This document shows, in pieces, positions 8,383 to 16,272 of a stretch of DNA of 33,249 nt (the stretch's first letter is position 1; every line of letters starts with the position of its first letter). Source of the stretch: Burkholderiales bacterium (GTDB taxonomy: Bacteria; Pseudomonadota; Gammaproteobacteria; Burkholderiales; Burkholderiaceae); assembly GCA_026225235.1 (NCBI GenBank), contig JAMFSK010000087.1, positions 68,934 through 102,182 on the forward strand. Direction: 5' to 3'. Both the position numbers and the translations under genes were made by a program. The notes below the pieces were generated by a model that was given only the letters and a program-made list of their open reading frames with translations, was not told the DNA's origin and ran no database searches.

Positions 8383-9546
8383 TCAGCGGCGAGCCTCTGC
8401 CTCGGCGGGCGACGACACGCCCCGTCCGAGTACTTCTTCATAGACCGACAGATATTCCCGATTGACCCGGTCGACGTAGAGCCATTCCAGATTGGCGCGC
8501 GCCCTCGCGCGCCAGGCCTGGCGCTCTGTTTCGCTCGACAGCATGGTCTGCAGGGCGCTGGAAAGCGCAGGCGCATCGCCCGGCGGGACGAGCACGCCGG
8601 CACCGCCGAAACCGACGGCTTCAGGGATGCCATCGACGTTCGAAGCGACAATCGCACACCCGGCTTCGCGAGCCTCGATCACCACGAGCGGAAAGGGGTC
8701 ACGTAACGATGCGAGTGTGAATACGTCAGCTTGCGCGAGAAGCCCCGGAATATCGGCCTGAAATCCCAGAAAGTGCGCCCGATCGGTCAGACCCAGGCTG
8801 GCCGACTGCGCTTCGAACTCCGTGCGGTCAGGCCCATCTCCGACGAGATATAGATGGGCGGGCGGCATGGTCGCCTCTACGCTGGCAAACGCATTGAGCA
8901 GCACGCCAATACCTTTGCGGTGGTACATGCCGGCCACGGTCATGACATTGGGGTGGCTCAGTTCCATCGTGGCGACGGCCGGAAGGCTCAGGCTTTCACG
9001 GCGGGGCCGCCGTGGCGAGTTGATCGTGCCGTTGGCAATCGTGCGCAGACGCCCCGCGGGCACACCGCGCCGGGCCATCGAGGCAGCGACGGCGGAGCCG
9101 ACCGCGACCACACGGTCGGCGAATCCCATGACCGTGGCACTGCGCTGGAATTCGTTGTGGACCGTGCTGACGAGGCGATACGCGCGTCCAAACCGGATCA
9201 ATCTAGAGATCAGCATGCCCGTCATCATGTGGGCGTGGATGATGTCGGGCTTTTCCGCGGAAATGATCCGGTTAAGCCACCAGCACATCGACAACAGTTT
9301 CGTGACCTTGGGTTCCTGCTCGAGGCGAATATGGCGCACGCCATGACGGGCGAGCAGGGCTTCGTATTCGCCGCCCGCACTTGCGACCACCACCTGGTGC
9401 CCGGCATCGGCCTGGCAGCATGCAAGGTCAACCATCACATTCACGATGCCGTTCCCGATCTCGAGCACATGATTGGCGAGATGAATGATTTTCAGGGGTG
9501 CATCAGCCTGCGTGCTGCGGGTACCTACGTCACGATCGAATCTCAC
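8383..9546 (-). CDS. GT4-type glycosyltransferase (GT-B fold)
   Basis: The product has 387 residues. The start is GTG at 9546, set by a strong AAGGAGG four bases upstream. The N-terminal half opens with LKIIHLANHVLEIGNG, the usual glycine-containing loop of GT4 enzymes, followed by PDIIHAHMMTG. The C-terminal half has NVMTVAGMYHRKGIGVLLNAF, YLVGDGPDR and the nucleotide-sugar E-x7-E region DPFPLVVIEAREAGCAIVAS (Glu residues seven apart). Such enzymes transfer sugars onto lipid-linked or surface glycans in the cytoplasm. No other polysaccharide genes are nearby, so the acceptor is unknown. It lies 134 bases after the TonB receptor gene on the same strand, and its ribosome site may be masked by an upstream complementary segment. 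Confidence 0.88.
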   Translation of the reverse strand: MRFDRDVGTRSTQADAPLKIIHLANHVLEIGNGIVNVMVDLACCQADAGHQVVVASAGGEYEALLARHGVRHIRLEQEPKVTKLLSMCWWLNRIISAEKPDIIHAHMMTGMLISRLIRFGRAYRLVSTVHNEFQRSATVMGFADRVVAVGSAVAASMARRGVPAGRLRTIANGTINSPRRPRRESLSLPAVATMELSHPNVMTVAGMYHRKGIGVLLNAFASVEATMPPAHLYLVGDGPDRTEFEAQSASLGLTDRAHFLGFQADIPGLLAQADVFTLASLRDPFPLVVIEAREAGCAIVASNVDGIPEAVGFGGAGVLVPPGDAPALSSALQTMLSSETERQAWRARARANLEWLYVDRVNREYLSVYEEVLGRGVSSPAEAEARR

Positions 9547-9656
9547 CGGTCCTCCTTGCCTGTTATCGGCCGTCGCGGCTCACCACGACGACCGGTTCCC
9601 ACTTTAAATGTTGAGCGGGAATACCGCTGTGGGGCACCACACACAAGGAGGACCGG
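9546..9656 (-). promoter_or_regulatory. 13-bp perfect inverted repeat able to mask the glycosyltransferase ribosome site
   Basis: CCGGTCCTCCTTG at 9546-9558 and its exact reverse complement CAAGGAGGACCGG at 9644-9656 are separated by 85 bases. In the minus-strand transcript the downstream arm contains the AAGGAGG ribosome site and the first base of the GTG start, and the upstream arm is fully complementary to it. The loop can form further helices, such as AGCGG-GAATA-CCGCT. A hairpin with 8-bp arms (GGCAGGCG/CGCCTGCC, about 9655-9679) sits just after the TonB-receptor stop. This may be a translational control element or, less likely, a short element with terminal inverted repeats. Confidence 0.5.
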
Positions 9657-9680
9657 CAGGCGCACTAGCGCCGCCTGCCG

Positions 9681-11954
9681 TCAAAAATCGGCGTGAAGAT
9701 TCGCCATGGCGCTCAAGGTTTCTCCGACATAGGCACCGGCTGCGTTGGCAGCGACAAAATACCGGCGGTCGGTGAGGTTGTGGATATTGAGGTCGAGACC
9801 CCAATGATGCCCCTCATACCCGGCTGCGGCATTCAAGATCACATAAGACGGAATCGAATTGACATTGGTAATGTCGCTGAAACTCCGGCCCATGTAATTA
9901 ACGCCGCCGCCAATGTGAAACCCGTTGAGGCCGGCAATCGCGAAGTCATAGGTCGTCCACAGGTTGGCCATATAGGTCGGTGCTCCCTGGGGATGATTGC
10001 CGACGGAAGTGATGCCCTGCGGATTGTCGGTAATCACGGCGTGCTGGGCCGTCACGTTCGCCGTGATGTGCCATGCCTCGGTGACACGCGCGTCCAGCGA
10101 GGCCTCGGCGCCCTTGGTCTTCTGGCTGTCGAACACGACCGTCTCAACGTCATTGAGGGTCGTCAGCGTGGCGACATTGTCGCGGGACACATCGAAAATG
10201 GCCGTGTTCAGGACGTAGCGGTCGTCGAGAAACGAGAATTTAATCCCGGCTTCGTATTGCAGAGCCGATTCGGGTGCGCCAATGCCATTCTGGGTATTTT
10301 CAGAATTGAAATTTGCAAGATGGCTTTTCGACACGCCGGCATAGGGCGAGATCCACGGCAAGAGCTTGTAAAGCGCGCCAATATTCCAGCTCACGGGTGC
10401 ATCGTCACGCTTGTCCATCACCCCTGCGAGCAAAGGCTGTCCAGCGGTGCCAAAACGTCCGGGAACTGAAATAAGCGGCGTCAGCGAGGTGTCCCACCAA
10501 TCCTTCCGAACGCCCGCCCGGATCTTGAACCGGTCGCTGACGTCGATCTGGTCGGTGGCATAGATGCTGTAATAGTCTGCGGCGAGGTGGTCGTCGTCAC
10601 ACGAGTGTTTGGCGTCACAGAGGAAGTTGATGCCGGCGAGCGAGGTTTCCGGAGGCACCGGGTTGAACGCATCGGTGATGTTCGGCAGATCGGCCGTCGT
10701 GCGCTCGGTATCGATCGTCTCATGCTGATATTCGAAGCCTGTCAGCAAGGTATGGCCGACGCTGCCTGTCGCGAATTTCCAGACCGGCTCAAGCTGGTAG
10801 TCGTAGCTATTGTCCGTATCGTCCTGCTGACGCAACTGTCGACCGACCACTTCATCGCCACTGATCTTTGTACTCGTACTGTCGCCATTACCGAGTACAT
10901 CGAGCGTGCGATGCAGATACGAAAAGCGGTTATTGATCGTCAGAAAATCGTTGACCCGCCATTGATCAGAGAGCGTCGGACGAATGAAGTTTTCGTGAGC
11001 GAAGGCAAACGGCGTCGAATATTTCGCGTTGTCAGAAACACTGCCACTCGGCGAGCCATGAAAATAGAGCAAGCCATAGGAATCGGGGGTTTCGTGAATC
11101 TCACGGGCATCGAGGGCGAAGTCGATCGTATGGTCGTCGAACTTCCATTGGAATTCCGGCCTGACCTCGTAGTCGTGGCTGCTCAGGTCGCGAAAACCAT
11201 CCGTGTGCGACACCGTCGCATCGACGCGGTAGTTCAGCCCGGCGATGCCGGTCGGTCCAGTGATGTAATCACTGTTCGTGACCGTGCCGTACGACCCGGC
11301 TTGCACACTGGCGCCGTAGTGCAAGTCCGACGACGGGGCGTAGTGGACAATATTGATCGTCCCGCCCGGGGGCCCGCTGCCGAACAGCGCTGACCCGGGT
11401 CCTTCGAGAATTTCGACCCGCTCTACGCCATTCAGCGAATGCGAAATCCCGCCGAGTAGATCGCCGTCTGAGAAGCCGTCGCTGTAGATCTGGGCATTGA
11501 GGCCGCGAATCAGAAAGTGGTCGTAATAGCCCTTCGTGTCCTGGCCGCCGACATTGACCCCGCTAGCGTTGCTGACGCCCTCGCGCAACATGGTCGCGCC
11601 TTGCTCCGAGAGAAGCGCGCGCGGAATCACCTGAACATTTGAAGGCAGGTCTTCGAGTTTCGTGCCGGTCTTGCTGCTCGTGGCGATCTGTTTCGGATCA
11701 TTGATACCGTCGCTTTCATTCTGGGGGCCATAGCCCGACGTGGCTTTGACCTGGACCGACGGCAGCGTCCCCGCGTTGATCGCGCCGTCGCCTTGTTCCA
11801 AGACCGGCGTCGGCTGCGCCGGTTGATCGGCGGCGGCATGGGCGGCGAATGTCGCGCCCGCCACGAACGTCATCGCAATACGCCCTGTGCAAGCGATCCG
11901 CCTGTTTGCGTGGCGGACCGCCACGCCTTTACGAACACCCTTCATATGCAACAT
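9681..11954 (-). CDS. TonB-dependent siderophore-type receptor
   Basis: The product has 757 residues. The ATG at 11954 is preceded by GAGGGG. A long signal region ends near AAHAAADQ. A TonB-box-like stretch (LPSVQVKA) precedes the plug domain: TKLEDLPSNVQVIPRALL, then FLIRGLNAQIYSDGF and RVEILEGPGSALFGSGPPGG, a classic plug signature. The rest is a 22-strand-type barrel ending in NLHADF with the aromatic terminus. Two Cys (LCDAKHSCDDDH) lie in one extracellular loop. Family knowledge points to TonB/ExbBD-powered uptake of ferric siderophores. I saw no Fur box upstream and no siderophore or transporter genes next to it. The ligand is unknown. Confidence 0.93.
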   Translation of the reverse strand: MLHMKGVRKGVAVRHANRRIACTGRIAMTFVAGATFAAHAAADQPAQPTPVLEQGDGAINAGTLPSVQVKATSGYGPQNESDGINDPKQIATSSKTGTKLEDLPSNVQVIPRALLSEQGATMLREGVSNASGVNVGGQDTKGYYDHFLIRGLNAQIYSDGFSDGDLLGGISHSLNGVERVEILEGPGSALFGSGPPGGTINIVHYAPSSDLHYGASVQAGSYGTVTNSDYITGPTGIAGLNYRVDATVSHTDGFRDLSSHDYEVRPEFQWKFDDHTIDFALDAREIHETPDSYGLLYFHGSPSGSVSDNAKYSTPFAFAHENFIRPTLSDQWRVNDFLTINNRFSYLHRTLDVLGNGDSTSTKISGDEVVGRQLRQQDDTDNSYDYQLEPVWKFATGSVGHTLLTGFEYQHETIDTERTTADLPNITDAFNPVPPETSLAGINFLCDAKHSCDDDHLAADYYSIYATDQIDVSDRFKIRAGVRKDWWDTSLTPLISVPGRFGTAGQPLLAGVMDKRDDAPVSWNIGALYKLLPWISPYAGVSKSHLANFNSENTQNGIGAPESALQYEAGIKFSFLDDRYVLNTAIFDVSRDNVATLTTLNDVETVVFDSQKTKGAEASLDARVTEAWHITANVTAQHAVITDNPQGITSVGNHPQGAPTYMANLWTTYDFAIAGLNGFHIGGGVNYMGRSFSDITNVNSIPSYVILNAAAGYEGHHWGLDLNIHNLTDRRYFVAANAAGAYVGETLSAMANLHADF

Positions 11955-12095
11955 GAACCCCTCGTCATTTTTTTTGGACTGATTCCGACCGACACCTGCG
12001 GTACTAACGTGCAGGACCAGGGCTTTATTCCCTCGGTAGCAATCAGGCGTGACATCATTGGGGGAAGACGAAAAGCGTGTCCGAGGAGTCTCCTT

Positions 12096-12494
12096 ATGTT
12101 GTCAGTCGACCTGAGACCCAGATTGAAAGGGGCCCACCCCCTCGTGTGGGTATTCGAAGCCCTTGAAAACGACCCGGGTTACGAGCTGCGAAGAATGTTC
12201 AACCTGCGAGCGGCCTATCTCGATGGCCTGATTTACCTCGCGGTCGCCCAGGGAGAGGAACCCTGGAATGGCCTGGTGGTGTGTACATCGCATGACCGCC
12301 ATGCAGATTTGCAGCGCGACTTCCCGGAGCTCGTGGCCCACGCCGTTCTCGGGAAGTGGCTCTACCTCTCGCAGAACCACCCCGAGTTCGAAAGCACCGC
12401 ACTAAAGCTCGCCCGTGCGGCACTCGAGCGCGACCCGCGTCTTGGCGTCGAACCGAAACCGCGCCGTAGCCGGGCCGCGAAGAAAAAACCTTGA
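12096..12494 (+). CDS. Conserved-looking hypothetical protein, unknown function
   Basis: The ATG at 12096 has AGGAG eight bases upstream. Longer in-frame starts lie inside the divergent receptor gene and are rejected. The 132-residue product has no signal peptide or membrane segment. It is mainly helical, with a Trp/aromatic-rich first half (LVWVFEALENDPGYELRRMF), a central WNGLVVCTSHDRHADLQRDF and a very basic C-terminus (RRSRAAKKKP) that could bind nucleic acid. I do not recognise a family. It ends 56 bases before the sigma-54 activator on the same strand, so it may be co-transcribed with it and thus linked to the cyanate-type locus. Confidence 0.7.
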   Translation: MLSVDLRPRLKGAHPLVWVFEALENDPGYELRRMFNLRAAYLDGLIYLAVAQGEEPWNGLVVCTSHDRHADLQRDFPELVAHAVLGKWLYLSQNHPEFESTALKLARAALERDPRLGVEPKPRRSRAAKKKP

Positions 12495-12550
12495 TCCGTC
12501 CTTCTCGCTGTGCGATGTCAAAATAGGGCCTTGTCTGAAATCCAGCTGCC

Positions 12551-14293
12551 ATGACTGAGTTCCCTTCCGAAGCGGATGCCGAAAGCGATGTGTCGCCTGG
12601 CTACTGGCGCGAGCAGGAAATGCTGCTGCTCCAGCAAGTGATGGCGCTCGTGGGTCGCAGCCTGTCGCCCCAAGACGTGTTTCGCGAGATGCTGCATTTG
12701 ATGTCGGAGTTGCTCGGCCTCAATCGCGGCCGGGTCGTGCTCGCCGATGAAGGCGGCAAGACATCGAGCATTCGCCATGCATACGGCCTCACGGGGGAGG
12801 AGATCGCACGCGGCCGCTATGCGCCGGGCGAAGGCATTACGGGCCGCGTGATGGCCAGCGGGCAGTTGACGATCGTGCAGGACATCGACCATGAGCCAGC
12901 CTTCCTTGCGCGAGCGGTGCCGCGCGACAGGTTGCCGCCTGGGCCGGTGTCGTTCATTGCCCTGCCGATCCGGATTGCGCAGCGCACGATCGGCGTGCTC
13001 GCCTGCCACCGTATCCGTAACCGGACCCGTGCGCTCGCCGACGACCTGACGCTGTTGCGCATTCTCGTGACACTTGCGGGACAACTTCTCCAGCTCCAGG
13101 CGGATCTCGAGGCCCGTACGCGTGCCCTCGAACAGCACAATGCGATGCTTGCGCGCGCGCTGGAAACCGAGAGTGCGCGCTACGGGATCATCGGTCATTC
13201 GCCACGCCTTCTACAAGCGATCTCCGAACTAGAACGCGTTTCGAATTCTTCAGCAAGCGTACTGCTGCTCGGCGAGTCCGGGACAGGCAAAGAACTGTTC
13301 GCCCGCGCCTTGCACCTCGCAAGTCCACGTCGCGACAAGGCTTTTATCAAGGTCAATTGTGCGGCGATCCCCGACACGCTCTTCGAGTCAGAGCTCTTCG
13401 GCTACGAACGCGGTGCATTCACCGGCGCCGTCAGCGCGCGGGCGGGATGGTTCGAGCAGGCGAGCTCGGGAACCATCTTTCTGGACGAGATCGGCGAGTT
13501 GCCGCTCAACATGCAGACCAAACTGCTGCGCACCCTTCAGGAAGGCACCATTACACGACTCGGCGCGCAGCGCGAGACCCGTGTCGACGTGCGGCTCGTG
13601 GCCGCGACCAATCGGGACTTGCAGACGGAGGTGAGTCTTGGCGCGTTCCGGCAAGACTTGTTCTATCGGCTCAACGTGATTCCGATCCACCTTCCCTCGC
13701 TATCAGAACGGCGCGAAGATGTGCGCGAGCTGGCGTTACACTTTCTCAGTCACGTCAACCAGGCGAATCAGCGCAACGTGAACCTGACAGCGGCGGCGAT
13801 CGATCGCCTTGAGCAGCAGCCATGGCCCGGTAATATCCGCGAGCTCTCGAACGTGATCGAGCGCATCGTGCTGCTGGCGGATCACCCCTTCGTCGACGCT
13901 GACGACATTACCCGCTTCCTTCCCAAGGTAACGGGCCACGGTCGTGCAGACGCCATGCCAGCCAGGATCGCGCCTTCATCCCCATCGACAGGGGCAATTC
14001 AAGGCGCGCTCGCGCGGCAACTTGCGACCTCGGCGGGCATCGACGCGCTCGACGCGCTCCACTCGCCTGATCAGGCTAACAAGCCGCTCCCCTCCGATCC
14101 GTTCGATTCCCCCGACCCCGGCTTCGCCGCCCGTCCCTACTCAAGCTCGAGCTCGCATTCTCGCGATCAGCTCCAGCGCGCCCTGCAGCACTGCGGTGGC
14201 AACAAGTCACGTGCAGCGCAAATGCTGGGACTCACGGTCCGGCAGTTTTCCTATCGTTGGGACAAGCTCAGCCTCCCGCCGGCTCGCGAATAG
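12551..14293 (+). CDS. Sigma-54-dependent transcriptional activator (GAF, AAA+, Fis HTH), CynF-like by context
   Basis: The product has 580 residues. A GAF domain spans about 25-185 (NifA-like [19 protein letters not shown], then [15 protein letters not shown]), followed by a coiled-coil linker of 185-210. The AAA+ domain has Walker A GESGTGKE (241-248), GAFTGA (288-293) for sigma-54 contact, and Walker [13 protein letters not shown] poorly conserved Ser/Pro-rich linker leads to a C-terminal Fis-type helix-turn-helix ([16 protein letters not shown]). Such proteins bind upstream enhancer sites and open sigma-54 promoters when the GAF domain is in the right ligand state. The gene lies directly before a perfect palindrome and a -24/-12 promoter. 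In known cyn loci of pseudomonads the activator CynF has this architecture, so I infer control of the downstream genes. The ribosome site is weak. Confidence 0.93.
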   Translation: MTEFPSEADAESDVSPGYWREQEMLLLQQVMALVGRSLSPQDVFREMLHLMSELLGLNRGRVVLADEGGKTSSIRHAYGLTGEEIARGRYAPGEGITGRVMASGQLTIVQDIDHEPAFLARAVPRDRLPPGPVSFIALPIRIAQRTIGVLACHRIRNRTRALADDLTLLRILVTLAGQLLQLQADLEARTRALEQHNAMLARALETESARYGIIGHSPRLLQAISELERVSNSSASVLLLGESGTGKELFARALHLASPRRDKAFIKVNCAAIPDTLFESELFGYERGAFTGAVSARAGWFEQASSGTIFLDEIGELPLNMQTKLLRTLQEGTITRLGAQRETRVDVRLVAATNRDLQTEVSLGAFRQDLFYRLNVIPIHLPSLSERREDVRELALHFLSHVNQANQRNVNLTAAAIDRLEQQPWPGNIRELSNVIERIVLLADHPFVDADDITRFLPKVTGHGRADAMPARIAPSSPSTGAIQGALARQLATSAGIDALDALHSPDQANKPLPSDPFDSPDPGFAARPYSSSSSHSRDQLQRALQHCGGNKSRAAQMLGLTVRQFSYRWDKLSLPPARE

Positions 14294-14305
14294 CCCTGAA
14301 TCAAC

Positions 14306-14329
14306 GTTTACATTGTCGACAATGTAAAC
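14306..14329. promoter_or_regulatory. 24-bp perfect palindrome, likely enhancer site of the sigma-54 activator
   Basis: The two 12-base arms are GTTTACATTGTC and GACAATGTAAAC with no spacer. It starts 12 bases after the activator stop and is centred about 126 bases upstream of the -24 element, the normal distance for an upstream activating sequence. No T-run follows, which argues against an intrinsic terminator. The motif is not the TGT-N10-ACA of NifA. Confidence 0.7.
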
Positions 14330-14339
14330 ATTTAAAAGT

Positions 14340-14362
14340 CACCCGTCGCGGCTCAGCGGGTG
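14340..14362 (+). other. Short hairpin CACCCG...CGGGTG after the activator gene
   Basis: A 6-bp stem with an 11-base loop lies between the palindrome and the promoter. There is no T-run after it, so it is at best a weak terminator for the activator transcript. Confidence 0.25.
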
Positions 14363-14440
14363 CCCTATTGCTTGGTGACGTCGTCCCAAGGCCCTTTCCA
14401 ATAAAGGCTCCCCGACCTTTAATCTGAGAAAATTTGTAAA

Positions 14441-14457
14441 TTGGCATGTCCTTTGCA
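14441..14457 (+). promoter_or_regulatory. Sigma-54 (-24/-12) promoter of the redox-ABC-cyanase operon
   Basis: TTGGCATG, four bases, then TTGCA match the sigma-54 consensus TGGCAYG-N4-TTGCA. GG of -24 is at 14443-14444 and GC of -12 is at 14455-14456, with the required spacing. An AT-rich stretch just upstream (about 14420-14440) could help DNA bending. Transcription would begin near 14468, giving a leader of about 60 bases before the OsmC-like gene. Confidence 0.85.
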
Positions 14458-14529
14458 GTAGAGAAATATCGCAATCGACGCAGGCCCAGCCCGCTCACAG
14501 CGATACCCACTTATTCGAAGGAGCCTGCC

Positions 14530-15075
14530 TTGACCACTGCCACCGAAACCGTCTCGACCTATCTGCGCCCGATCAACGCTGAAGGCCTGCAAGCCTTTGC
14601 CGAAAAAGGCCGCAACAACCCCACCGCGCGCGGCACAAACAAGGTCCACACCGTCCATCAGGGACAGTTTCGTTCGCTGAGCTATGTCGGCAACCATCAA
14701 GCTGTGGTCGTTGACGAGCCGCCCCATCTTTTCGGCGAAGACACGGCGCCCGCCCCTGGCGAAATCGCCTTGTCGGGACTCGGTGGCTGCCTGGCCGTCG
14801 GCATCACGGCCATCGCGACCTCGAAGCAAGTCCGGCTGTCGAAGCTGGAGATTTTCCTCGAAGCCGATATCGGCAACCCGGCTGCATGGGGTGCGGGTGG
14901 CGCGAAGATGGAGTCCGCTCAAATGGGCTTCCAGAACATCCGCGTCAAGGTGCTGATCGAAGGCGACGCTCCCCGCGAGGAACTCGACGCCATCGTCGCG
15001 CAGGCGAATTTCTATTCGCCCGTTGCCAACACGATGCGCAATCCGATTCCGTTCACGATCGCCCTCGTGGACTAA
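14530..15075 (+). CDS. OsmC-like protein with one conserved cysteine
   Basis: The start is TTG at 14530, six bases after GAAGGAG (14517-14523). An earlier in-frame ATG at 14446 lies inside the sigma-54 promoter and cannot be used from that transcript. The 181-residue product has the OsmC fold signature: APGEIALSGLGGCLAVGITAIAT with the first (peroxidatic) Cys, and later FYSPVANTMRNPIPFTI. OsmC and Ohr enzymes use two Cys to reduce organic hydroperoxides. Here the position of the second Cys (usually in a H-x-x-C-P-type segment) is Ser. It may act with a partner thiol, bind sulfur or cyanide-type ligands, or be non-catalytic. It is first in the sigma-54 operon. Confidence 0.85.
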   Translation: MTTATETVSTYLRPINAEGLQAFAEKGRNNPTARGTNKVHTVHQGQFRSLSYVGNHQAVVVDEPPHLFGEDTAPAPGEIALSGLGGCLAVGITAIATSKQVRLSKLEIFLEADIGNPAAWGAGGAKMESAQMGFQNIRVKVLIEGDAPREELDAIVAQANFYSPVANTMRNPIPFTIALVD

Positions 15076-15081
15076 ACGCCG

Positions 15082-15103
15082 CGCGCAGCCGCTTGGCTGC
15101 GCG
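15082..15103 (+). other. Intercistronic hairpin between the OsmC-like and flavoprotein genes
   Basis: CGCGCAGCC and GGCTGCGCG form a perfect 9-bp stem with the four-base loop GCTT, 7 bases after the OsmC-like stop. No T-run follows, so it probably protects an mRNA end or lowers downstream expression rather than terminating. The following gene has its own AGGGGAAG ribosome site. Confidence 0.55.
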
Positions 15104-15129
15104 GTTCGTCATTATCAGGGGAAGCCCAC

Positions 15130-16272
15130 ATGGATAGCGCATCAACGTGCAGTGCCTCGCTTGCCGGTCGATGGAATGACGACGCGGTTCGCGCCAAGGT
15201 CGACGCGATCTCGCGCGGCCCGCTTGCGCAGGCTGCGACGCAAATCGATACGAAGGGGCACTACCCGCTCGACCTGATGGCGCAGCTTGGCGAAGCCGGC
15301 GCGCTCGGCGTTCACCTCGATCGGCACGGTGCGCGCTTCGGTCTGTCGATCGACGCGATGCGCAGTGCAAGCCGTGCGTGCGGCGCGACCGGCTTCCTGA
15401 TGTGGGCCCACGATGTGTGCGGCATGTATATGGAACAGTCGCAAAATTCAGCGCTGGACAGCTCGCGCCTCGACGCGCACGCACAGGGCCTGACCTTCGG
15501 CGGCACGGCCTTATCGAACCCGATGAAGGCCTTGTCCGGTATCGAGCCGATGATGTTCCGAGCCACACCCGTGTCGGGCGGCTATCGGGTCAACGGCACC
15601 TTGCCCTGGGTCAGTCACATCCGCCACGGTCAGTATTGCGGCGCGATTGCCGTGGTGCTGGGCGACGACGGCACGGCAACGCACGAGATCATGTTCATGC
15701 TCGATTGCGACGACCGCGTCGAGCTGCGTCATTGCCCGGTGTTCTCGGGCATGGAAGGCACCAGCACCTGGGGCGTGAAACTGATCGACTACTTTGTCGG
15801 CGAAGCGCAGATGATCGCCGATCCCGCCCGGCCCTTTATCGCGCGAATCCGCCCTGCCTTCATCCTGTTGCAAGTCGGCATGGCGCTCGGTGTGACTCAG
15901 GGCAGCATCGACTCGATCATCGAAGTCGAACCGGTGCTCGGGCATGTCAATCGCTTCCTTCACGATCGTCCCGACGAGCTGCTCGCGGAACTCGACGAAG
16001 CGACCACACAGGTCGCACAACTCGCCCTCACACCGTATGACGGCAGCAACGATTTCCTGCTCAACGTGCTCGATGTGCGGGCACGCGGGGCCGAACTCGC
16101 GCTTCGGGCGGCGCAGTCATCGTTGTTGCACCAGGGCGCACGGGGCTATCTGATGAGCGCGGCACCGCAACGGCGTATTCGCGAATCGCACTTCGTGGCG
16201 ATCGTCACACCGGCACTCAAACACCTGCGCTGGGAAATGGCGCGACTGTCGACCGAAGTGGTGCCGGCATGA
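15130..16272 (+). CDS. Acyl-CoA-dehydrogenase-fold flavoprotein, probable monooxygenase-type
   Basis: The product has 380 residues with a good AGGGGAAG ribosome site. The layout follows the acyl-CoA dehydrogenase fold: helical N-terminus ([18 protein letters not shown]), the flavin-binding beta domain ([12 protein letters not shown], then [17 protein letters not shown]) and a helical C-terminal domain. In true dehydrogenases the catalytic Glu lies near the C-terminus in a Y-E-G-T-type segment. Here the equivalent region reads [20 protein letters not shown] and has no such segment. This fits the flavin-dependent monooxygenase branch (DszC, SfnB and relatives) better than fatty-acid oxidation. 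It overlaps the rubredoxin fusion gene by 4 bases (ATGA), so the two are translationally coupled and likely work together. The substrate is unknown, perhaps a nitrile, cyanide or thiocyanate-like compound. Confidence 0.85.
   Translation: MDSASTCSASLAGRWNDDAVRAKVDAISRGPLAQAATQIDTKGHYPLDLMAQLGEAGALGVHLDRHGARFGLSIDAMRSASRACGATGFLMWAHDVCGMYMEQSQNSALDSSRLDAHAQGLTFGGTALSNPMKALSGIEPMMFRATPVSGGYRVNGTLPWVSHIRHGQYCGAIAVVLGDDGTATHEIMFMLDCDDRVELRHCPVFSGMEGTSTWGVKLIDYFVGEAQMIADPARPFIARIRPAFILLQVGMALGVTQGSIDSIIEVEPVLGHVNRFLHDRPDELLAELDEATTQVAQLALTPYDGSNDFLLNVLDVRARGAELALRAAQSSLLHQGARGYLMSAAPQRRIRESHFVAIVTPALKHLRWEMARLSTEVVPA

Noticed and set aside
9547..9660. Partial resemblance to a cobalamin riboswitch on the minus strand (GGTGCCCC, then TTTAAAGTGGGAACCGGT).
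   Set aside because: No B12 box (GCCACTG) or later core motifs follow, the order is incomplete, and the downstream gene is a glycosyltransferase with no cobalamin link.
9693..10469. Long plus-strand open frames opposite the TonB receptor gene (also 10587-11393 and others).
   Set aside because: These are high-GC antisense shadows of a clear receptor gene, with no domain signal or ribosome site.
11955..12095. Fur box in front of the TonB-dependent receptor.
   Set aside because: No sequence close to the 19-bp Fur consensus is present in this gap, so iron control is not supported here.
14446..14529. Longer OsmC-like reading frame starting at an ATG at 14446.
   Set aside because: This ATG lies within the sigma-54 promoter, so it would not be in the transcript. 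The TTG at 14530 has a strong ribosome site.
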